Part shown: piece by piece, positions 48,618-58,513 of the stretch | Layout: each line of letters starts with the position of its first letter | Position numbering within the stretch: position 1 is the first letter of the stretch | Assembly (NCBI RefSeq): GCF_030532715.1 | Contig: NZ_JAUNKO010000001.1 | Span: 310,001 to 374,000, forward strand | DNA length: 64,000 nucleotides | DNA from: Corynebacterium sp. | Lineage (GTDB): Bacteria > Actinomycetota > Actinomycetes > Mycobacteriales > Mycobacteriaceae | Direction: 5' to 3' | Program-made: the position numbers and the translations under genes | Notes under the pieces: generated by a model | The model's input: only the letters and a program-made list of their open reading frames with translations | What the model was told of the DNA's origin: nothing | The model's database searches: none

Positions 48618-49340
48618 ATGAAAACGTCGCTGGTGGCGCCGCTCGTCGCCGTCCTTGTCACCGTCACCTGCGTGTGCACCGCGGCGGTTGTATTCCTCAC
48701 CCGCGTCGATGCTTCCGACACGCAATCGCAACCACCGGCCAGCAGCGTCACCCACACCACCTCGACCACGCCGCCGGCGCCGCCACCAAGCGTAAACACG
48801 GGTCCGGCTCCGATGGATGTCGGCACGTTCAGTATCGAAGGTGTGGTCCCCTTACACGGCGCTACCTACGATTCCATGCCGTACGTACTTCCCCTCGATC
48901 CGGCCGGACCGCAAGACACGATGGTGCGCTGGGTTGAGGGCTGGGGGCAGCCACCGTCACGCGCCCACGAAGGCACCGTATATATCCTCGGGCACGCATG
49001 GGCACAGCAGAAACTCGTGTTCAACCCTATTTCCGAATACCTGTCTGCCCAGGCGCCTCTCGACGCCCCGCCCGTACCAGCCCCCGCAGTCTCCGGCGGC
49101 ACCATCCCCCGCTACCCGAGTCCCGGCCTCAACGGCTCGACGTTGCGCACCACGGACACACACGGCGCCGCACGCGAATGGGTTGTCGATAACGCCTGGT
49201 TGATCCACAAGCAGGACGCCATCGAAGACGCCGAACTTGTGGATACCACCATCCCCGGCCGCATCATCCTCATCGCCTGCGCGGTGAAAGACGGCCAAGA
49301 CTTGGACTACAACGTCATCATCTCAGGCCACCTCACCTAG
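48618..49340 (+). CDS. Sortase-like exported protein with incomplete catalytic site
   Basis: A 240-residue protein. An N-terminal membrane anchor (LVAPLVAVLVTVTCVCTAAVVF) and a Ser/Thr/Pro linker precede a sortase-fold domain. The histidine is in TVYILGHAWAQQ and the cysteine in ILIACAVKDG, as in class E/F sortases (TLxTC-like). The usual catalytic arginine two strands later is not seen: the segment reads GQDLDYNVIISGHLT. No LPXTG-type protein gene is nearby. TAGAAT seven bases before the ATG suggests a leaderless message. It may be a housekeeping-like or inactive sortase. Confidence 0.7.
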   Translation: MKTSLVAPLVAVLVTVTCVCTAAVVFLTRVDASDTQSQPPASSVTHTTSTTPPAPPPSVNTGPAPMDVGTFSIEGVVPLHGATYDSMPYVLPLDPAGPQDTMVRWVEGWGQPPSRAHEGTVYILGHAWAQQKLVFNPISEYLSAQAPLDAPPVPAPAVSGGTIPRYPSPGLNGSTLRTTDTHGAAREWVVDNAWLIHKQDAIEDAELVDTTIPGRIILIACAVKDGQDLDYNVIISGHLT

Positions 49341-49360
49341 CAAGCCTCGCAATCTGCGGG

Positions 49361-49390
49361 CGGCTGCGCTAGTGGCGGCTGCGCTAGTGG
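49361..49390. repeat. 15-bp tandem repeat at the 3' end of the MarR gene
   Basis: CGGCTGCGCTAGTGG occurs twice in a row (49361-49375 and 49376-49390). Each unit carries an in-frame CTA (TAG on the minus strand), so the MarR stop codon is duplicated. Confidence 0.85.
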
Positions 49391-49953
49391 CGGCGGCCGC
49401 GGCGGAACGGCCCCCGTCCGGAAACCGTGTCAGCATCATCGCCGTCGTCTTGTGCGTCCAAATGGGCAATAATCTTGTCCAAAAGGCCGAACAACTGCTG
49501 GCGTTCCTCGTCGGTGAGGGCAGCCGTGGGATCAAGGCGCGCGTTTTCCTCAGCCTGTTCCTTTGCCTGCTCGACACCGGCTTCCGTCAGGGAAACGAGT
49601 TGATCGGCGGCATCGGCCGGATTCGGCGCACTCGTGATCAGCCCGGAACCCGCCATAGCATTGAGGACCTCAGCTAACGCTTGCGGTGGGGCGCCCAGGA
49701 CGTCCACCAATTCCTGTTGCCCCATCGGGCTGCGCTCGTTCAACAGCGACAGCACACGCGATTGCGCGACGAATAGTTGGAGCTGGCGGCGCCCAAGTCC
49801 ACGCTTGGCACCCATCCGGGATTTCATGGCAGCACGTTTCAGGTGCATACCAATCTGATACATCCGGTAATCGAAGCTATCTTCGTTAAATTGGGGACGT
49901 CCGGGAGGCCCGCCTGCGCGCTCGCCCCCAGGACGCTGAGAAAATCCAAACAC
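49384..49953 (-). CDS. MarR-like winged-helix regulator
   Basis: A 189-residue protein. The winged helix is seen in RVLSLLNERSPMGQQELVDVLGAPPQALAEVLNAMAG followed by a wing and LTEAGVEQAKEQAEEN; a C-terminal helix (EERQQLFGLLDKIIAHL) is the dimer part. The N-terminus is Gly/Pro/Arg-rich (SQRPGGERAGGPPGRP), and the C-terminus is Arg-rich. Ligand and targets are unknown. I chose the GTG at 49953 with AAGGAAG upstream. It is divergent from lipA. Confidence 0.8.
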   Translation of the reverse strand: MFGFSQRPGGERAGGPPGRPQFNEDSFDYRMYQIGMHLKRAAMKSRMGAKRGLGRRQLQLFVAQSRVLSLLNERSPMGQQELVDVLGAPPQALAEVLNAMAGSGLITSAPNPADAADQLVSLTEAGVEQAKEQAEENARLDPTAALTDEERQQLFGLLDKIIAHLDAQDDGDDADTVSGRGPFRRGRRH

Positions 49954-50109
49954 GATGAAACTTCCTTTCTGCTTAGGGTTCCTGCTGCACACCCTAGCAG
50001 CCCGAACGTGCAGCTCACGAACGCGGAAGGAGCGGTGGGGCCGGGGCTGGCCGCGGCGTCGCTAAGCATTTTCGACACGCTACGGGGTTGGCTAGTAGGG
50101 TGAGGAACC

Positions 50110-51153
50110 GTGACTATCGCCCCCAACGGCCGCAAATTACTTCGGATCGAAGCTCGGAACGCGGAAACGCCGATTGAAAGCAAACCACGTTGGATTCGCA
50201 CCACCGCTAAAACCGGGCCAGAGTTTCAGGACATGAAACGCCGCGTCGCCGGCGCATCCCTGCACACCGTATGCCAAGAAGCTGGCTGCCCGAACGTGCA
50301 CGAATGTTGGGAATCGCGGGAGGCGACGTTCCTCATCGGCGGTTCGCAATGCTCACGGCGCTGCGACTTCTGCCAAATTTCCTCCGGCAAACCCGAACCG
50401 CTCGACCGCGACGAACCCCGCCGCGTCGCCGAATCCGTGCGCGAAATGGGCCTCAACTATGCCACTATTACCGGCGTCACGCGCGACGACCTCCCCGACG
50501 AAGGTGCGTGGCTGTACGCCGAGGTCGTCCGCCAAATCCACGCCCTCAACCCGAATACCGGCGTGGAAAACTTGGTGCCCGACTTCTCCGGAAAACCCGA
50601 GCTTTTGCAGGAAGTCTTCGAATCCCGGCCCGAGGTATTCGCACATAACATCGAAACTGTGCCGCGGATTTTTAAACGCATCCGGCCCGCATTCCGGTAC
50701 GAACGTTCACTCGACGTCATCCGGCAAGCACGCGACTTCGGTCTGGTAACAAAGTCAAACCTGATCCTCGGCATGGGAGAAACCTTCGACGAGGTTACCG
50801 AATCGCTGCGCGACCTTAAAGACGCAGGCTGCGACATTATTACTATCACCCAATACCTGCGCCCGGGCCCGATGTACCACCCCATCGAACGCTGGGTAAA
50901 GCCGGAGGAGTTTGTCGAACATTCCAACATGGCGACCGAACTCGGATTCACCGGCGTCATGGCGGGACCGCTCGTACGTTCGTCCTATCGTGCGGGCCGG
51001 CTGTACGCGCAAACCATCGCAGCCCGCGGCGAACAACTGCCCGCAAACCTGCGACACCTCGCCGAAACCACCGAAGGCTCCACCGCGCAGGAAGCCTCTT
51101 CCCTGCTCGCCAAATATGGCGCCTCCCAAGACACCCCGGTGGTCAGCCGCTAA
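50110..51153 (+). CDS. lipA: Lipoyl synthase LipA
   Basis: A 347-residue radical-SAM enzyme inserting two sulfurs into octanoyl groups on lipoyl domains. The auxiliary cluster motif is [12 protein letters not shown]; the radical-SAM cluster is [15 protein letters not shown] near the C-terminus is the conserved Ser/Arg motif that binds the auxiliary cluster. GTG at 50110 with GAGGAACC directly upstream. In relatives it follows lipB; here 10.4 kb lies between them. Confidence 0.96.
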   Translation: MTIAPNGRKLLRIEARNAETPIESKPRWIRTTAKTGPEFQDMKRRVAGASLHTVCQEAGCPNVHECWESREATFLIGGSQCSRRCDFCQISSGKPEPLDRDEPRRVAESVREMGLNYATITGVTRDDLPDEGAWLYAEVVRQIHALNPNTGVENLVPDFSGKPELLQEVFESRPEVFAHNIETVPRIFKRIRPAFRYERSLDVIRQARDFGLVTKSNLILGMGETFDEVTESLRDLKDAGCDIITITQYLRPGPMYHPIERWVKPEEFVEHSNMATELGFTGVMAGPLVRSSYRAGRLYAQTIAARGEQLPANLRHLAETTEGSTAQEASSLLAKYGASQDTPVVSR

Positions 51154-51248
51154 CTCCGCTGCTCCGAGGCGCACTGCGACAATGACGCCAACGATGCAAC
51201 ATCGAAGGCGTTTCGACGCCCCCGCTGCCATCCCCTATTCTTGAAGGC

Positions 51249-52025
51249 ATGGCAGACGCACGCAAGCAGAAAGAAAACTCTGCGCAGAAGGAAGGCTTCG
51301 GCGCGAAGTTCGCCCGGTTTAAACACAACTGGGCACAAATGTGGCAAGCCTTCCAGATTCAGCGCAAGCAGGACAAAAAACTCGTCCCGCTCTTGCTGAT
51401 CACTATCATCGGTATCGCATTCGCGTTTTTCCTCGTTGGTTTGGCGTGGAACGGCCAATGGTACATGCTCGTGTTAGGCCTATTGGTTGGCTTTACCGCC
51501 GCCCTGTACGTGTTCACCCGCAGGGTGGAGCGCTCCGTCTACGACAAGGCCTCCGGGCAACCCGGTGCTGCCGGTTGGGCGCTAGAAAACTTGCGCGATG
51601 GCGTGGGCATGGTCTGGAAGACCAAAACGGCCGTCGCGGCGACGACACACATGGACGCCGTGCACCGCGTCGTCGGCGTCTGCGGAATTGTACTCGTTGG
51701 CGAAGGTGAAATGCACCGCGTCCGCCCGTTGATGACGCAACAGAAAAAGCGCCTCCAGCGTGTAGCAGGCAACGCTCCCATCTACGAAATGTACGCCGGT
51801 GAAGGCGAAGGCCAAGTGCCCATCCGGAGCCTGCAACGCGAGCTCATGAAACTGCCTCGCAACATGAAAAAGAACGAGGCTGTGGCGCTGGCCGCACGCG
51901 TGGATTCCATTGATAGCCGCGGTGCACAAAACGCTGGGTTGCCGAAAGGGCCGATCCCGAAAGGTGCGCGCGTGTCCGGCATGAACCGCCGCGCGCGGCG
52001 CGCCTCAGACCGCAAAAAGCACTAA
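51249..52025 (+). CDS. DUF4191 family membrane protein
   Basis: A 258-residue actinobacterial protein found next to lipA (Rv2219-like). After a basic N-terminus, two membrane segments (about residues 47-66 and 70-88) form a hairpin, then a cytosolic domain with RVERSVYDKASGQPGAA and a strongly basic C-terminus. TATTCT seven bases before the ATG at 51249 implies a leaderless message. Function unknown. Confidence 0.88.
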   Translation: MADARKQKENSAQKEGFGAKFARFKHNWAQMWQAFQIQRKQDKKLVPLLLITIIGIAFAFFLVGLAWNGQWYMLVLGLLVGFTAALYVFTRRVERSVYDKASGQPGAAGWALENLRDGVGMVWKTKTAVAATTHMDAVHRVVGVCGIVLVGEGEMHRVRPLMTQQKKRLQRVAGNAPIYEMYAGEGEGQVPIRSLQRELMKLPRNMKKNEAVALAARVDSIDSRGAQNAGLPKGPIPKGARVSGMNRRARRASDRKKH

Positions 52026-52386
52026 CATTCGGATCCGCTCCGAACGCGGCGTGCGCATCACCCACGCCACCACGCCCCAGGGACGTTCGTTGGTTGTAAA
52101 CCACTTCGCAGGTTTTAGAACACAACGCCACACCCTGGGGCGCATTCGTGCGAAGTTGCGGCAAAGCTCACACCTAGCTCTCTAGGGTGTATGTCGAATG
52201 AATCTACTGCGTGAGCTTTGCATTATCAGCAAGCAATAAGGAAACCAAGATGCCCTATTACGGGGGTTGAACACAGGTGCACTGCTACCAGCTTTTGTGG
52301 CATTGACTGCTGGCCACCATTCACTAATCGCGCCGTAAGCACCGCAAAATCTTGAGGCGGTATGCACCCCGTGCCACGATGGAAGC
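52026..52386. other. Intergenic region upstream of the SucE-type exporter
   Basis: About 0.36 kb without a gene. It holds a long-range inverted repeat (listed at 52161) and a likely -10 (CACGAT) six bases before the exporter's GTG. No known riboswitch class is recognised. Confidence 0.5.
52161..52221. repeat. Inverted repeat GCAAAGCTCAC ... GTGAGCTTTGC
   Basis: Perfect 11-bp arms at 52161-52171 and 52211-52221. Between them ACACC (52170) and GGTGT (52186) can form a second stem. It could fold as a branched RNA structure or serve as two operator halves. Confidence 0.6.
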
Positions 52387-54009
52387 GTGCATCTGTTAGT
52401 GGAAAACAAGCTGTTAGCCCTGTTAGTGATTATGTCCTTGGGGTTGCTCCTCGGGCGCATTAAAATCGCCGGATTTCGTCTTGGCGTCGCGGCCGTACTG
52501 TTCGTCGGCCTCGGCTTTGCCACACTAGAACCAGATATCACACTGCCGTCGATCGTATTTATCATCGGCCTATCTATGTTCGTATACACGATCGGCTTGG
52601 AAGCGGGCCCCGGCTTCTTCGAGTCACTGCGCACCACAGGCATCCGACACAACGTGTTTGGGTTGGCCATGATCGTGATCATCACCATCGTGTCCTACGC
52701 ACTGGTGAAAGCGTTTACCATCGATTCCCCCTCCGGCGCCGGCATGTTCACGGGTGCACTCACGAACACACCAGCAATGGCTGCGGTTGTGGATACGCTT
52801 CCTTCGCTTATCGGCGAAGACGTGGATACCAAAGCGCAACTCGAACTCCCCGTGGTGGCCTATTCGCTCGCATACCCGATCGGCGTGCTGGGCGTAATCG
52901 TGTCAGTTGCGGTGCTTGCAAAAGTGTTCCGTATCGATCATGACCAAGAGGCCCGTGACGCTGGCGTGGCAATCCAGGAGCTGCTCACTCGTCGCATCCG
53001 CGTCACCAAGGAAGGCTTGCCCTCCGTCACCACGATGCCGCTGCGATTCGACCTGGAAATCATCATTTCCCGCATCGAACACAACGGTAAATTGTTCCTC
53101 CCTGAGGCTGGCGACCACGTAGACCCCGGCGACATTGTCTCCGTCGTGGGCACCGAAGAGGAAGTAGCGAAGGCGCAAAAACTCATTGGCGAATTCCTCC
53201 CAGGCGACCCCACCCATGATGACGGCCTCGACTACCGCCGCATCTTCGTCTCCACCACAGAAATGGTGGGCATTCCACTGCGGAAACTCCGCCCCCGGCT
53301 CGATCACATGCTGGTCACCCGCGTCCGCCGCGGCGACGCCGACATGGTGGCAACCCCCGATACCATCCTGCAACTCGGCGACCGGGTCCGCGTGGTGGCC
53401 CCGCACGAAAGTATCGACCGCGCCACCCGCCTTTTCGGTGACTCGTACAAACGCATCTCCGATATCAACCTGCTGCCGCTTCTCCTCGGCCTGTCCGTGG
53501 GCGTGCTCATCGGCATGATCCCCATCCCGTTGCCCGGCGGCACCGCCTTGAAACTCGGTAGCGCCGGTGGCCCCCTGATTGTGTCGCTCATCCTCGGTGC
53601 CATCGGCCGCACCGGACCGGTGGTATGGCAGGTACCCTACGGTGCCAACCTAGCCCTCCGCCAGCTAGGCATCACGCTGTTCCTCGCCGGCATTGGCACC
53701 ACCGCCGGCGCCGGATTCGGCAAAGCACTTGCAGACCCGCGCTCGCTGACCATCCTCGCGGTGGGCGCAGCAGTGACCATGATTTTCAGCCTGCTTACCC
53801 TCATCACCGGCTACAAGGTAATGAAAATTCCCTTCGGGCAGGTCGCCGGCATCCTCGCCGGGCTGCAAACCCACCCCGCAGTGCTCAGCTACGTCTCCGA
53901 CCAAACCAAGAACGAGCTTCCCAGCATTGGCTACACCACCGTCTACCCCATGGCTATGGTGGCAAAAATCGTGAGCGCGCAGGTACTGCTGTTCCTCCTT
54001 TTCTTATAG
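52387..54009 (+). CDS. sucE: AspT/AAE-family exporter, SucE-like
   Basis: A 540-residue transporter of the aspartate:alanine exchanger (AAE) family. Two membrane halves (about residues 8-180 and 365-540) flank a central cytosolic part with two TrkA-C-type domains (GDHVDPGDIVSVVG and LQLGDRVRVVAP). GLEAGPGFF and GTTAGAGFG are the paired family motifs, and TNTPAMAAV and LQTHPAVLSY mark the inner repeats. In C. glutamicum the syntenic gene, after lipA and a DUF4191 gene, encodes the succinate exporter SucE1. Likely role: efflux of succinate or other dicarboxylates under low oxygen. Confidence 0.88.
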   Translation: MHLLVENKLLALLVIMSLGLLLGRIKIAGFRLGVAAVLFVGLGFATLEPDITLPSIVFIIGLSMFVYTIGLEAGPGFFESLRTTGIRHNVFGLAMIVIITIVSYALVKAFTIDSPSGAGMFTGALTNTPAMAAVVDTLPSLIGEDVDTKAQLELPVVAYSLAYPIGVLGVIVSVAVLAKVFRIDHDQEARDAGVAIQELLTRRIRVTKEGLPSVTTMPLRFDLEIIISRIEHNGKLFLPEAGDHVDPGDIVSVVGTEEEVAKAQKLIGEFLPGDPTHDDGLDYRRIFVSTTEMVGIPLRKLRPRLDHMLVTRVRRGDADMVATPDTILQLGDRVRVVAPHESIDRATRLFGDSYKRISDINLLPLLLGLSVGVLIGMIPIPLPGGTALKLGSAGGPLIVSLILGAIGRTGPVVWQVPYGANLALRQLGITLFLAGIGTTAGAGFGKALADPRSLTILAVGAAVTMIFSLLTLITGYKVMKIPFGQVAGILAGLQTHPAVLSYVSDQTKNELPSIGYTTVYPMAMVAKIVSAQVLLFLLFL

Positions 54010-54084
54010 CTTCTTGTAGCTTCTTGTAGCGCTCTTCAAAATAAACGTGTCTGTGGCGGGATCACTCAGCCATTTCTTCCGCCG

Positions 54085-54137
54085 GACACGCAACATTGGG
54101 CCCACGGTTCATCGATTGTGTGGCCCAATGTTGTGTC
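54085..54137. terminator. Long inverted repeat between convergent genes
   Basis: GACACGCAACATTGGGCC pairs with GGCCCAATGTTGTGTC with one bulged base, around a 19-base loop. Located between the sucE-like gene and the RDD gene, which converge. No U tract follows, so an mRNA 3'-end stabiliser is as likely as a terminator. Confidence 0.5.
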
Positions 54138-54163
54138 TCTGCCACAACCCGCGTGGTGCGGCG

Positions 54164-54637
54164 TCAGCCGAGGATAACGGCGGTGCCTGTCGCACGATCA
54201 TGAAGCCCCCGCCCATCCGAATCGACGAGAATCGGCGGGAACACGAACACCGTGAGCATGGTCCGCACTAAGGCGCGAACGAAGCCGACGCGTTCTGGGG
54301 CGTCGATACGCGCCACACCCATGCGCATCACCGCCTGCCCCGGCGTGCGAGCAAACAACGTTACGGAAACCACGCCGAGCACAATGAACACCAACAAGGT
54401 TACGGTGGAAACCCCTCCCAACGCGTGCGTGAAGTTTGTGATGATGATGGCCACAAACATGCACAAAAACCAATCGAACGCTAGGCCGCCGACGCGCCTC
54501 ATCACGCTAGCGAGCGCCCCCACCCCGCGTTCCGGCAACCCAAGCTTCTCGCCCGGCCACCGCCCTGGGGCAAGCGGGTCTTCAAATTCGGCCGGGATCT
54601 GCGGCCCGTCCAGCCAGCTGTGCTTATTGTCTGCCAT
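54164..54637 (-). CDS. RDD-family membrane protein
   Basis: A 157-residue RDD protein similar to Rv2219A. A cytosolic N-terminus (ADNKHSWLDGPQIPAEF) leads to the RDD block around VMRRVGGLAFDWFLC, then helices at about 60-80 and 82-98, TPGQAVMRMGVARID and a last helix. Function is unknown; some RDD proteins are linked to cation exchange. I chose the ATG at 54637 because TATCTT lies seven bases upstream (leaderless). Confidence 0.85.
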   Translation of the reverse strand: MADNKHSWLDGPQIPAEFEDPLAPGRWPGEKLGLPERGVGALASVMRRVGGLAFDWFLCMFVAIIITNFTHALGGVSTVTLLVFIVLGVVSVTLFARTPGQAVMRMGVARIDAPERVGFVRALVRTMLTVFVFPPILVDSDGRGLHDRATGTAVILG

Positions 54638-54980
54638 GCCTATCAAGATAGCCCGGCCGGCCAGGCAAACGCACTTTGCACCGGCGAGACGCCGCATACT
54701 CTAGAAACGGTGGCAATGACGCTCAAGCGTTCACCCTAAGTGTCGGCCGGATTCCAGGTTGGGGTGCACGCGAGCAGCTCACCCTTTTTCAGGACCATGG
54801 TTACGGTCGACCGACAGATATAGGTAGAATGCCCCTCGTGCGAATGTTCTCTAGCGATGGCAGCGGCGGGTTGTCCGCGCGCTGCCCCGCTCACCCGTTC
54901 GCCCATGCCGTTGTTGTGGGCGGTCTCGCCCACCGGCTTTCGCAAGACAATACCTGCCCGCCATCCACTAGGAGTGTCCA
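54638..54980. promoter_or_regulatory. glnA upstream region with TAGAAT promoter element
   Basis: The TAGAAT hexamer at 54825-54830 would give a leader of about 140 bases before the glnA GTG, with GGAG just upstream of the start. I looked for the AmtR operator (CTAT-N6-ATAG) and did not find a clean copy. No further gene or RNA is recognised. Confidence 0.45.
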
Positions 54981-56417
54981 GTGGCGTTCAATACCATCGA
55001 AGACGTAATTCAGTACATCCGCGACGAAGACGTGAAGTTTGTGGATATGCGGTTCACCGATGTCCCAGGTGCCGAGCAACGAATTACGATTCCGGCCGAG
55101 ACTTTCACCGAGGAAGCTGCTGAAGAAGGCTTTGCCTTTGATGGTTCCTCCATCCGGGGTTTCACCACCATCGACGAATCTGACATGAACTTATTGCCGG
55201 ATGTGAGCACCGCTGTGGTGGATCCGTTCCGCAAGGCAAAAACGCTGAACATCAAGTTTTTCGTCCACGACCCGTTTACCCGTGAGCCGTTTTCCCGCGA
55301 CCCGCGCAATGTTGCCCGCAAGGCGGAGGAATACCTTGCTTCCACCGGGATTGCGGATACTTGTTTCTTCGGCGCCGAAGCCGAGTTTTACCTTTTTGAC
55401 AAGGTGACGTTTGCTACGGACACGCACGAAGGCTTTTATGCTATCGACGCGGACGCCGGTTGGTGGAACCGCGGCGCCGACGTCACTCTTGGCGGCGCCC
55501 CGAACCGCGCCTACACAACGCGACTGAAGGGCGGCTACGGCCAAACCGGACCCCACGATGTGTATGAGGAGCTAAGGGATGACATGTCCCTGCTGCTGAG
55601 CAACGCGGGCTTCACAGTGGAACGCCAGCACCCCGAGGTTGGCACGGGCACCCAGCAGGAAATTAACTACAAGTTCAACACGTTGTTGCACGCGGCGGAT
55701 GACTTGCAGACCTTCAAGTACATCGTCAAAAACGCGGCATTCCGCGCCGGCCGTACCGCGACGTTCATGCCGAAGCCGTTGGCCGGCGATAACGGTTCCG
55801 GCATGCACGCGCACCAGTCCTTATGGAAGGACGGGAAGCCGCTGTTTCACGATGAGTCCGGCTATGCGGGGCTTTCCGACCTCGCCCGCTACTACATCGG
55901 CGGCATTCTGCACCACGCGGGCGCTGTGTTGGCGTTTACCAACCCGACGTTGAACTCGTATCATCGCCTCGTGCCGGGCTTCGAGGCACCCATTAACCTC
56001 GTGTATTCGCAACGCAACCGTTCCGCCGCCGTCCGCATCCCGATCACGGGTTCGAACCCCAAGGCGAAGCGTATTGAGTTCCGCGCGCCGGACCCCTCCG
56101 GAAACCCGTACTTCGGATTCGCCGCCATGATGCTTGCGGGCCTCGACGGCATTAAGAACCGCATCGAGCCGCACGCACCAGTAGACAAAGACCTCTACGA
56201 GCTTCCCCCGGAGGAGGCCGCGTCCATTCCGCAAGCCCCGACATCGTTGGAGGCGTCTCTGAAAGCGCTCGCCGAGGACCACGATTTCCTCACCGAAGGC
56301 GACGTTTTCACCGAAGATCTACTCGAAACGTACATCCGCATGAAGTACGAGCACGAGATTGACCCGGTACGCCTGCGCCCCACGCCGCAAGAGTTCGAAA
56401 TGTACTTCGACTGCTGA
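54981..56417 (+). CDS. glnA: Glutamine synthetase type I
   Basis: A 478-residue GS-I beta-type enzyme forming glutamine from glutamate, ammonia and [12 protein letters not shown] is the latch region, EAEFYLFD and [11 protein letters not shown] hold metal and substrate ligands, and [10 protein letters not shown] carries Tyr406, the adenylylation site. The modifying enzyme GlnE is encoded at the right end of this window. GTG start at 54981 with GGAG upstream. A terminator follows. Confidence 0.97.
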   Translation: MAFNTIEDVIQYIRDEDVKFVDMRFTDVPGAEQRITIPAETFTEEAAEEGFAFDGSSIRGFTTIDESDMNLLPDVSTAVVDPFRKAKTLNIKFFVHDPFTREPFSRDPRNVARKAEEYLASTGIADTCFFGAEAEFYLFDKVTFATDTHEGFYAIDADAGWWNRGADVTLGGAPNRAYTTRLKGGYGQTGPHDVYEELRDDMSLLLSNAGFTVERQHPEVGTGTQQEINYKFNTLLHAADDLQTFKYIVKNAAFRAGRTATFMPKPLAGDNGSGMHAHQSLWKDGKPLFHDESGYAGLSDLARYYIGGILHHAGAVLAFTNPTLNSYHRLVPGFEAPINLVYSQRNRSAAVRIPITGSNPKAKRIEFRAPDPSGNPYFGFAAMMLAGLDGIKNRIEPHAPVDKDLYELPPEEAASIPQAPTSLEASLKALAEDHDFLTEGDVFTEDLLETYIRMKYEHEIDPVRLRPTPQEFEMYFDC

Positions 56418-56427
56418 TTCCGCCTTA

Positions 56428-56462
56428 CCCGCAGCCAGCCTCCCTTGGCGCTGCGGGTTTTT
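56428..56462 (+). terminator. Terminator of glnA
   Basis: CCCGCAGC pairs with GCTGCGGG, followed by TTTTT, eleven bases after the stop. Confidence 0.85.
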
Positions 56463-58513
56463 GCCGCCTACGCCTCGCCGATCCCGAGTATCGACGCCCC
56501 GCGCACCGCCGTCGAGCCCCTCAATACCGCCTCCACATTCCTAGCCAAACCAATTCCACAGCTTTCTGTCTCCCAACACGTATAAGCTAGGACACTTACA
56601 ACATAAAGCGCCCCTTATATTGGGGGCACTAATTGGGCTAACTCATCTGCTTAGAACACTGAATCCTTCGAATGAGGATGCTAACCGGAAGTGGCCACTC
56701 CAATTGCGCGCAACATACCACTAAATAAATGATCCGATACCTGCAGTTTCGCAGCATAACAGCACCAAACTAAAATCTTGCGGACAATACTCACTCGGAG
56801 ATATGGACTACATAGCGGTCAACGCAAACGCTTGATAACGTGCAACCCATCATTGACCTTACGATTGATTAGGTGATGCTTTCACCCCATCGGGTGAAGT
56901 AAATTTATCTTGCGCCCTATCAAAACGATACAGTTGAAAAATTCTCGGGCATGTGCACGAGAGAAATCCGGACCACCGGCCCCAAACCGCCTGGTTAGAT
57001 CATTTTTATTTCCAAGATCAGGCCAAAACTGCACGTCCGCCATCCTGAGAGCATCGTCAGCGAGGGGTCAGAAAACCCATAAATTTACTACAGTGGTGCA
57101 CAACATTAAAAGCAGCGCACGAGAGAGTGGGATGCTTCCATTCTCGATTGGGCACCGCCATAAGTTCTACCCCCTATCAACTCGATAGCAAAGAGCTATT
57201 GACGTAGCGCAAACTCGTGATATCGCCAAAATGAACGGCCCGCACAGCCCCTGACCAGCGGGACTGCGAAGGTAATCCAAAACTCCAACGAGCGCCAGCA
57301 CGCCAAACAGCAGATTGTGCACCCCCCAGAAACGGGGGCGAAAAATGTCAAAAAATCTCGCGCCGCACAAGAATTGAAGTCCATTGATCCGACCATCACG
57401 CGACGCCTCCAACCTAAGTAGCAGGTATGCTATTACCCCCGTTGGTCGCTTATGCAACACCACTTTTTGCGCCCCGATTCCGGGCTCCCGGCTCTCGTTT
57501 GCCACACACCGTTTGCGGACCTCAAGCCGCCAGTCGCGCCCGGAATCGAGTTCAAAACCGAAGCGAAACCATTTCATATCCCCGAGAGATACCCCCTTGG
57601 TTTTGCGCCATGTAACGCGCAGAAAACCCCACGTCCCAGGCCGCGCAATACGCAACAAAAGCTACCTAAAACCTAAGACTAGTCTTAAATTTTGGACCGC
57701 CGATCTGCCCTTCATGCAGCAAATCTACGCGAAACGGTGGCTAATCATTCACTTTTCAAAAGCACACGAATCAACCAGACTTCATGCCGATTTACCAGCT
57801 CTTTACCGCCTTAGCCACAAAACGTTACATCGCGCAAGGTCGAATATAACCTGTTTCAAGATTGCTGAGAGTAGCCCATGGAATCCATCCGTACACACGT
57901 TTTAAGAAACCCTGCGAATCACCACACCCAACAGTCACCCGTTTTCAATAAAGTAGCTAGTCACGGCGAAGTTTTTGCTCGCACTGACGTGAGCTTCACA
58001 GGATTAGGCCACATCACCGTTTCCGTCAGTCACCCCCGTGTGCGATTGGCAAAATGCTCTACACAAACGCTATAAATACAGCTACTTTGTCCATAACTTG
58101 AGCATCAAACGTCGATACAAATCGCCCCAAACTGCAATGGCCAACCCCCCAATCAAGGGCCAACGCTTCGCTCCGACCGTTACAGCACACCCCAAACTGT
58201 ATTGATGTTGCAGCCCCTGAATTCGCTTTTTATATAACGCACAAGAAATATAATAGGTTTGGCGTAATAGTGCCTTGAACCGTCGTTCCATAAACTTTCA
58301 ACTTCGACAAATTAGCACATTTCGCACTATTTAAATCCCACCCCCATAGCAAATTTACAGCATTTTCGGTGCAGGGTCTGATGTTGCTCATTTAGGCTGG
58401 TGAACCAGTGCACCCCCTGCGCCAAGATTGTGGCTCCTGAAACAAATTGAACGTGCACAATTAAAGCTACCCCCGAATTGCACAGGTTCGCTTCGCACGA
58501 CATACTCAACGAT
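56463..58513. other. Two-kilobase gene-poor, AT-richer region
   Basis: Base composition is visibly lower in GC than flanking genes. No known RNA, transposase or phage gene is recognised. Small hairpins include GCCCC-N7-GGGGGC near 56612 and TTCACCC-CATC-GGGTGAA at 56881-56898. The only frame with protein-like composition is listed at 57167. A 69-codon minus frame at 58082-58291 is too weak to call. Confidence 0.5.
57167..57577 (-). CDS. Hypothetical small membrane protein (doubtful)
   Basis: A 136-residue frame, unrecognised. The first half is charged (MKWFRFGFELDSGRDWRLEV), the second half has two hydrophobic stretches (GVHNLLFGVLALVGVLDYL and PFILAISRVCATSIALC). The frame stays open to 57658, but the ATG at 57577 gives the better N-terminus. 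GGGGAT before it is a poor ribosome binding site. It lies alone in the gene-poor region, and could be a decaying or horizontally acquired gene or pure chance. Confidence 0.3.
   Translation of the reverse strand: MKWFRFGFELDSGRDWRLEVRKRCVANESREPGIGAQKVVLHKRPTGVIAYLLLRLEASRDGRINGLQFLCGARFFDIFRPRFWGVHNLLFGVLALVGVLDYLRSPAGQGLCGPFILAISRVCATSIALCYRVDRG

Noticed and set aside
58082..58291. 69-codon minus frame in the gene-poor region
   Set aside because: No ribosome binding site, no recognisable family, and composition in line with the AT-richer background.
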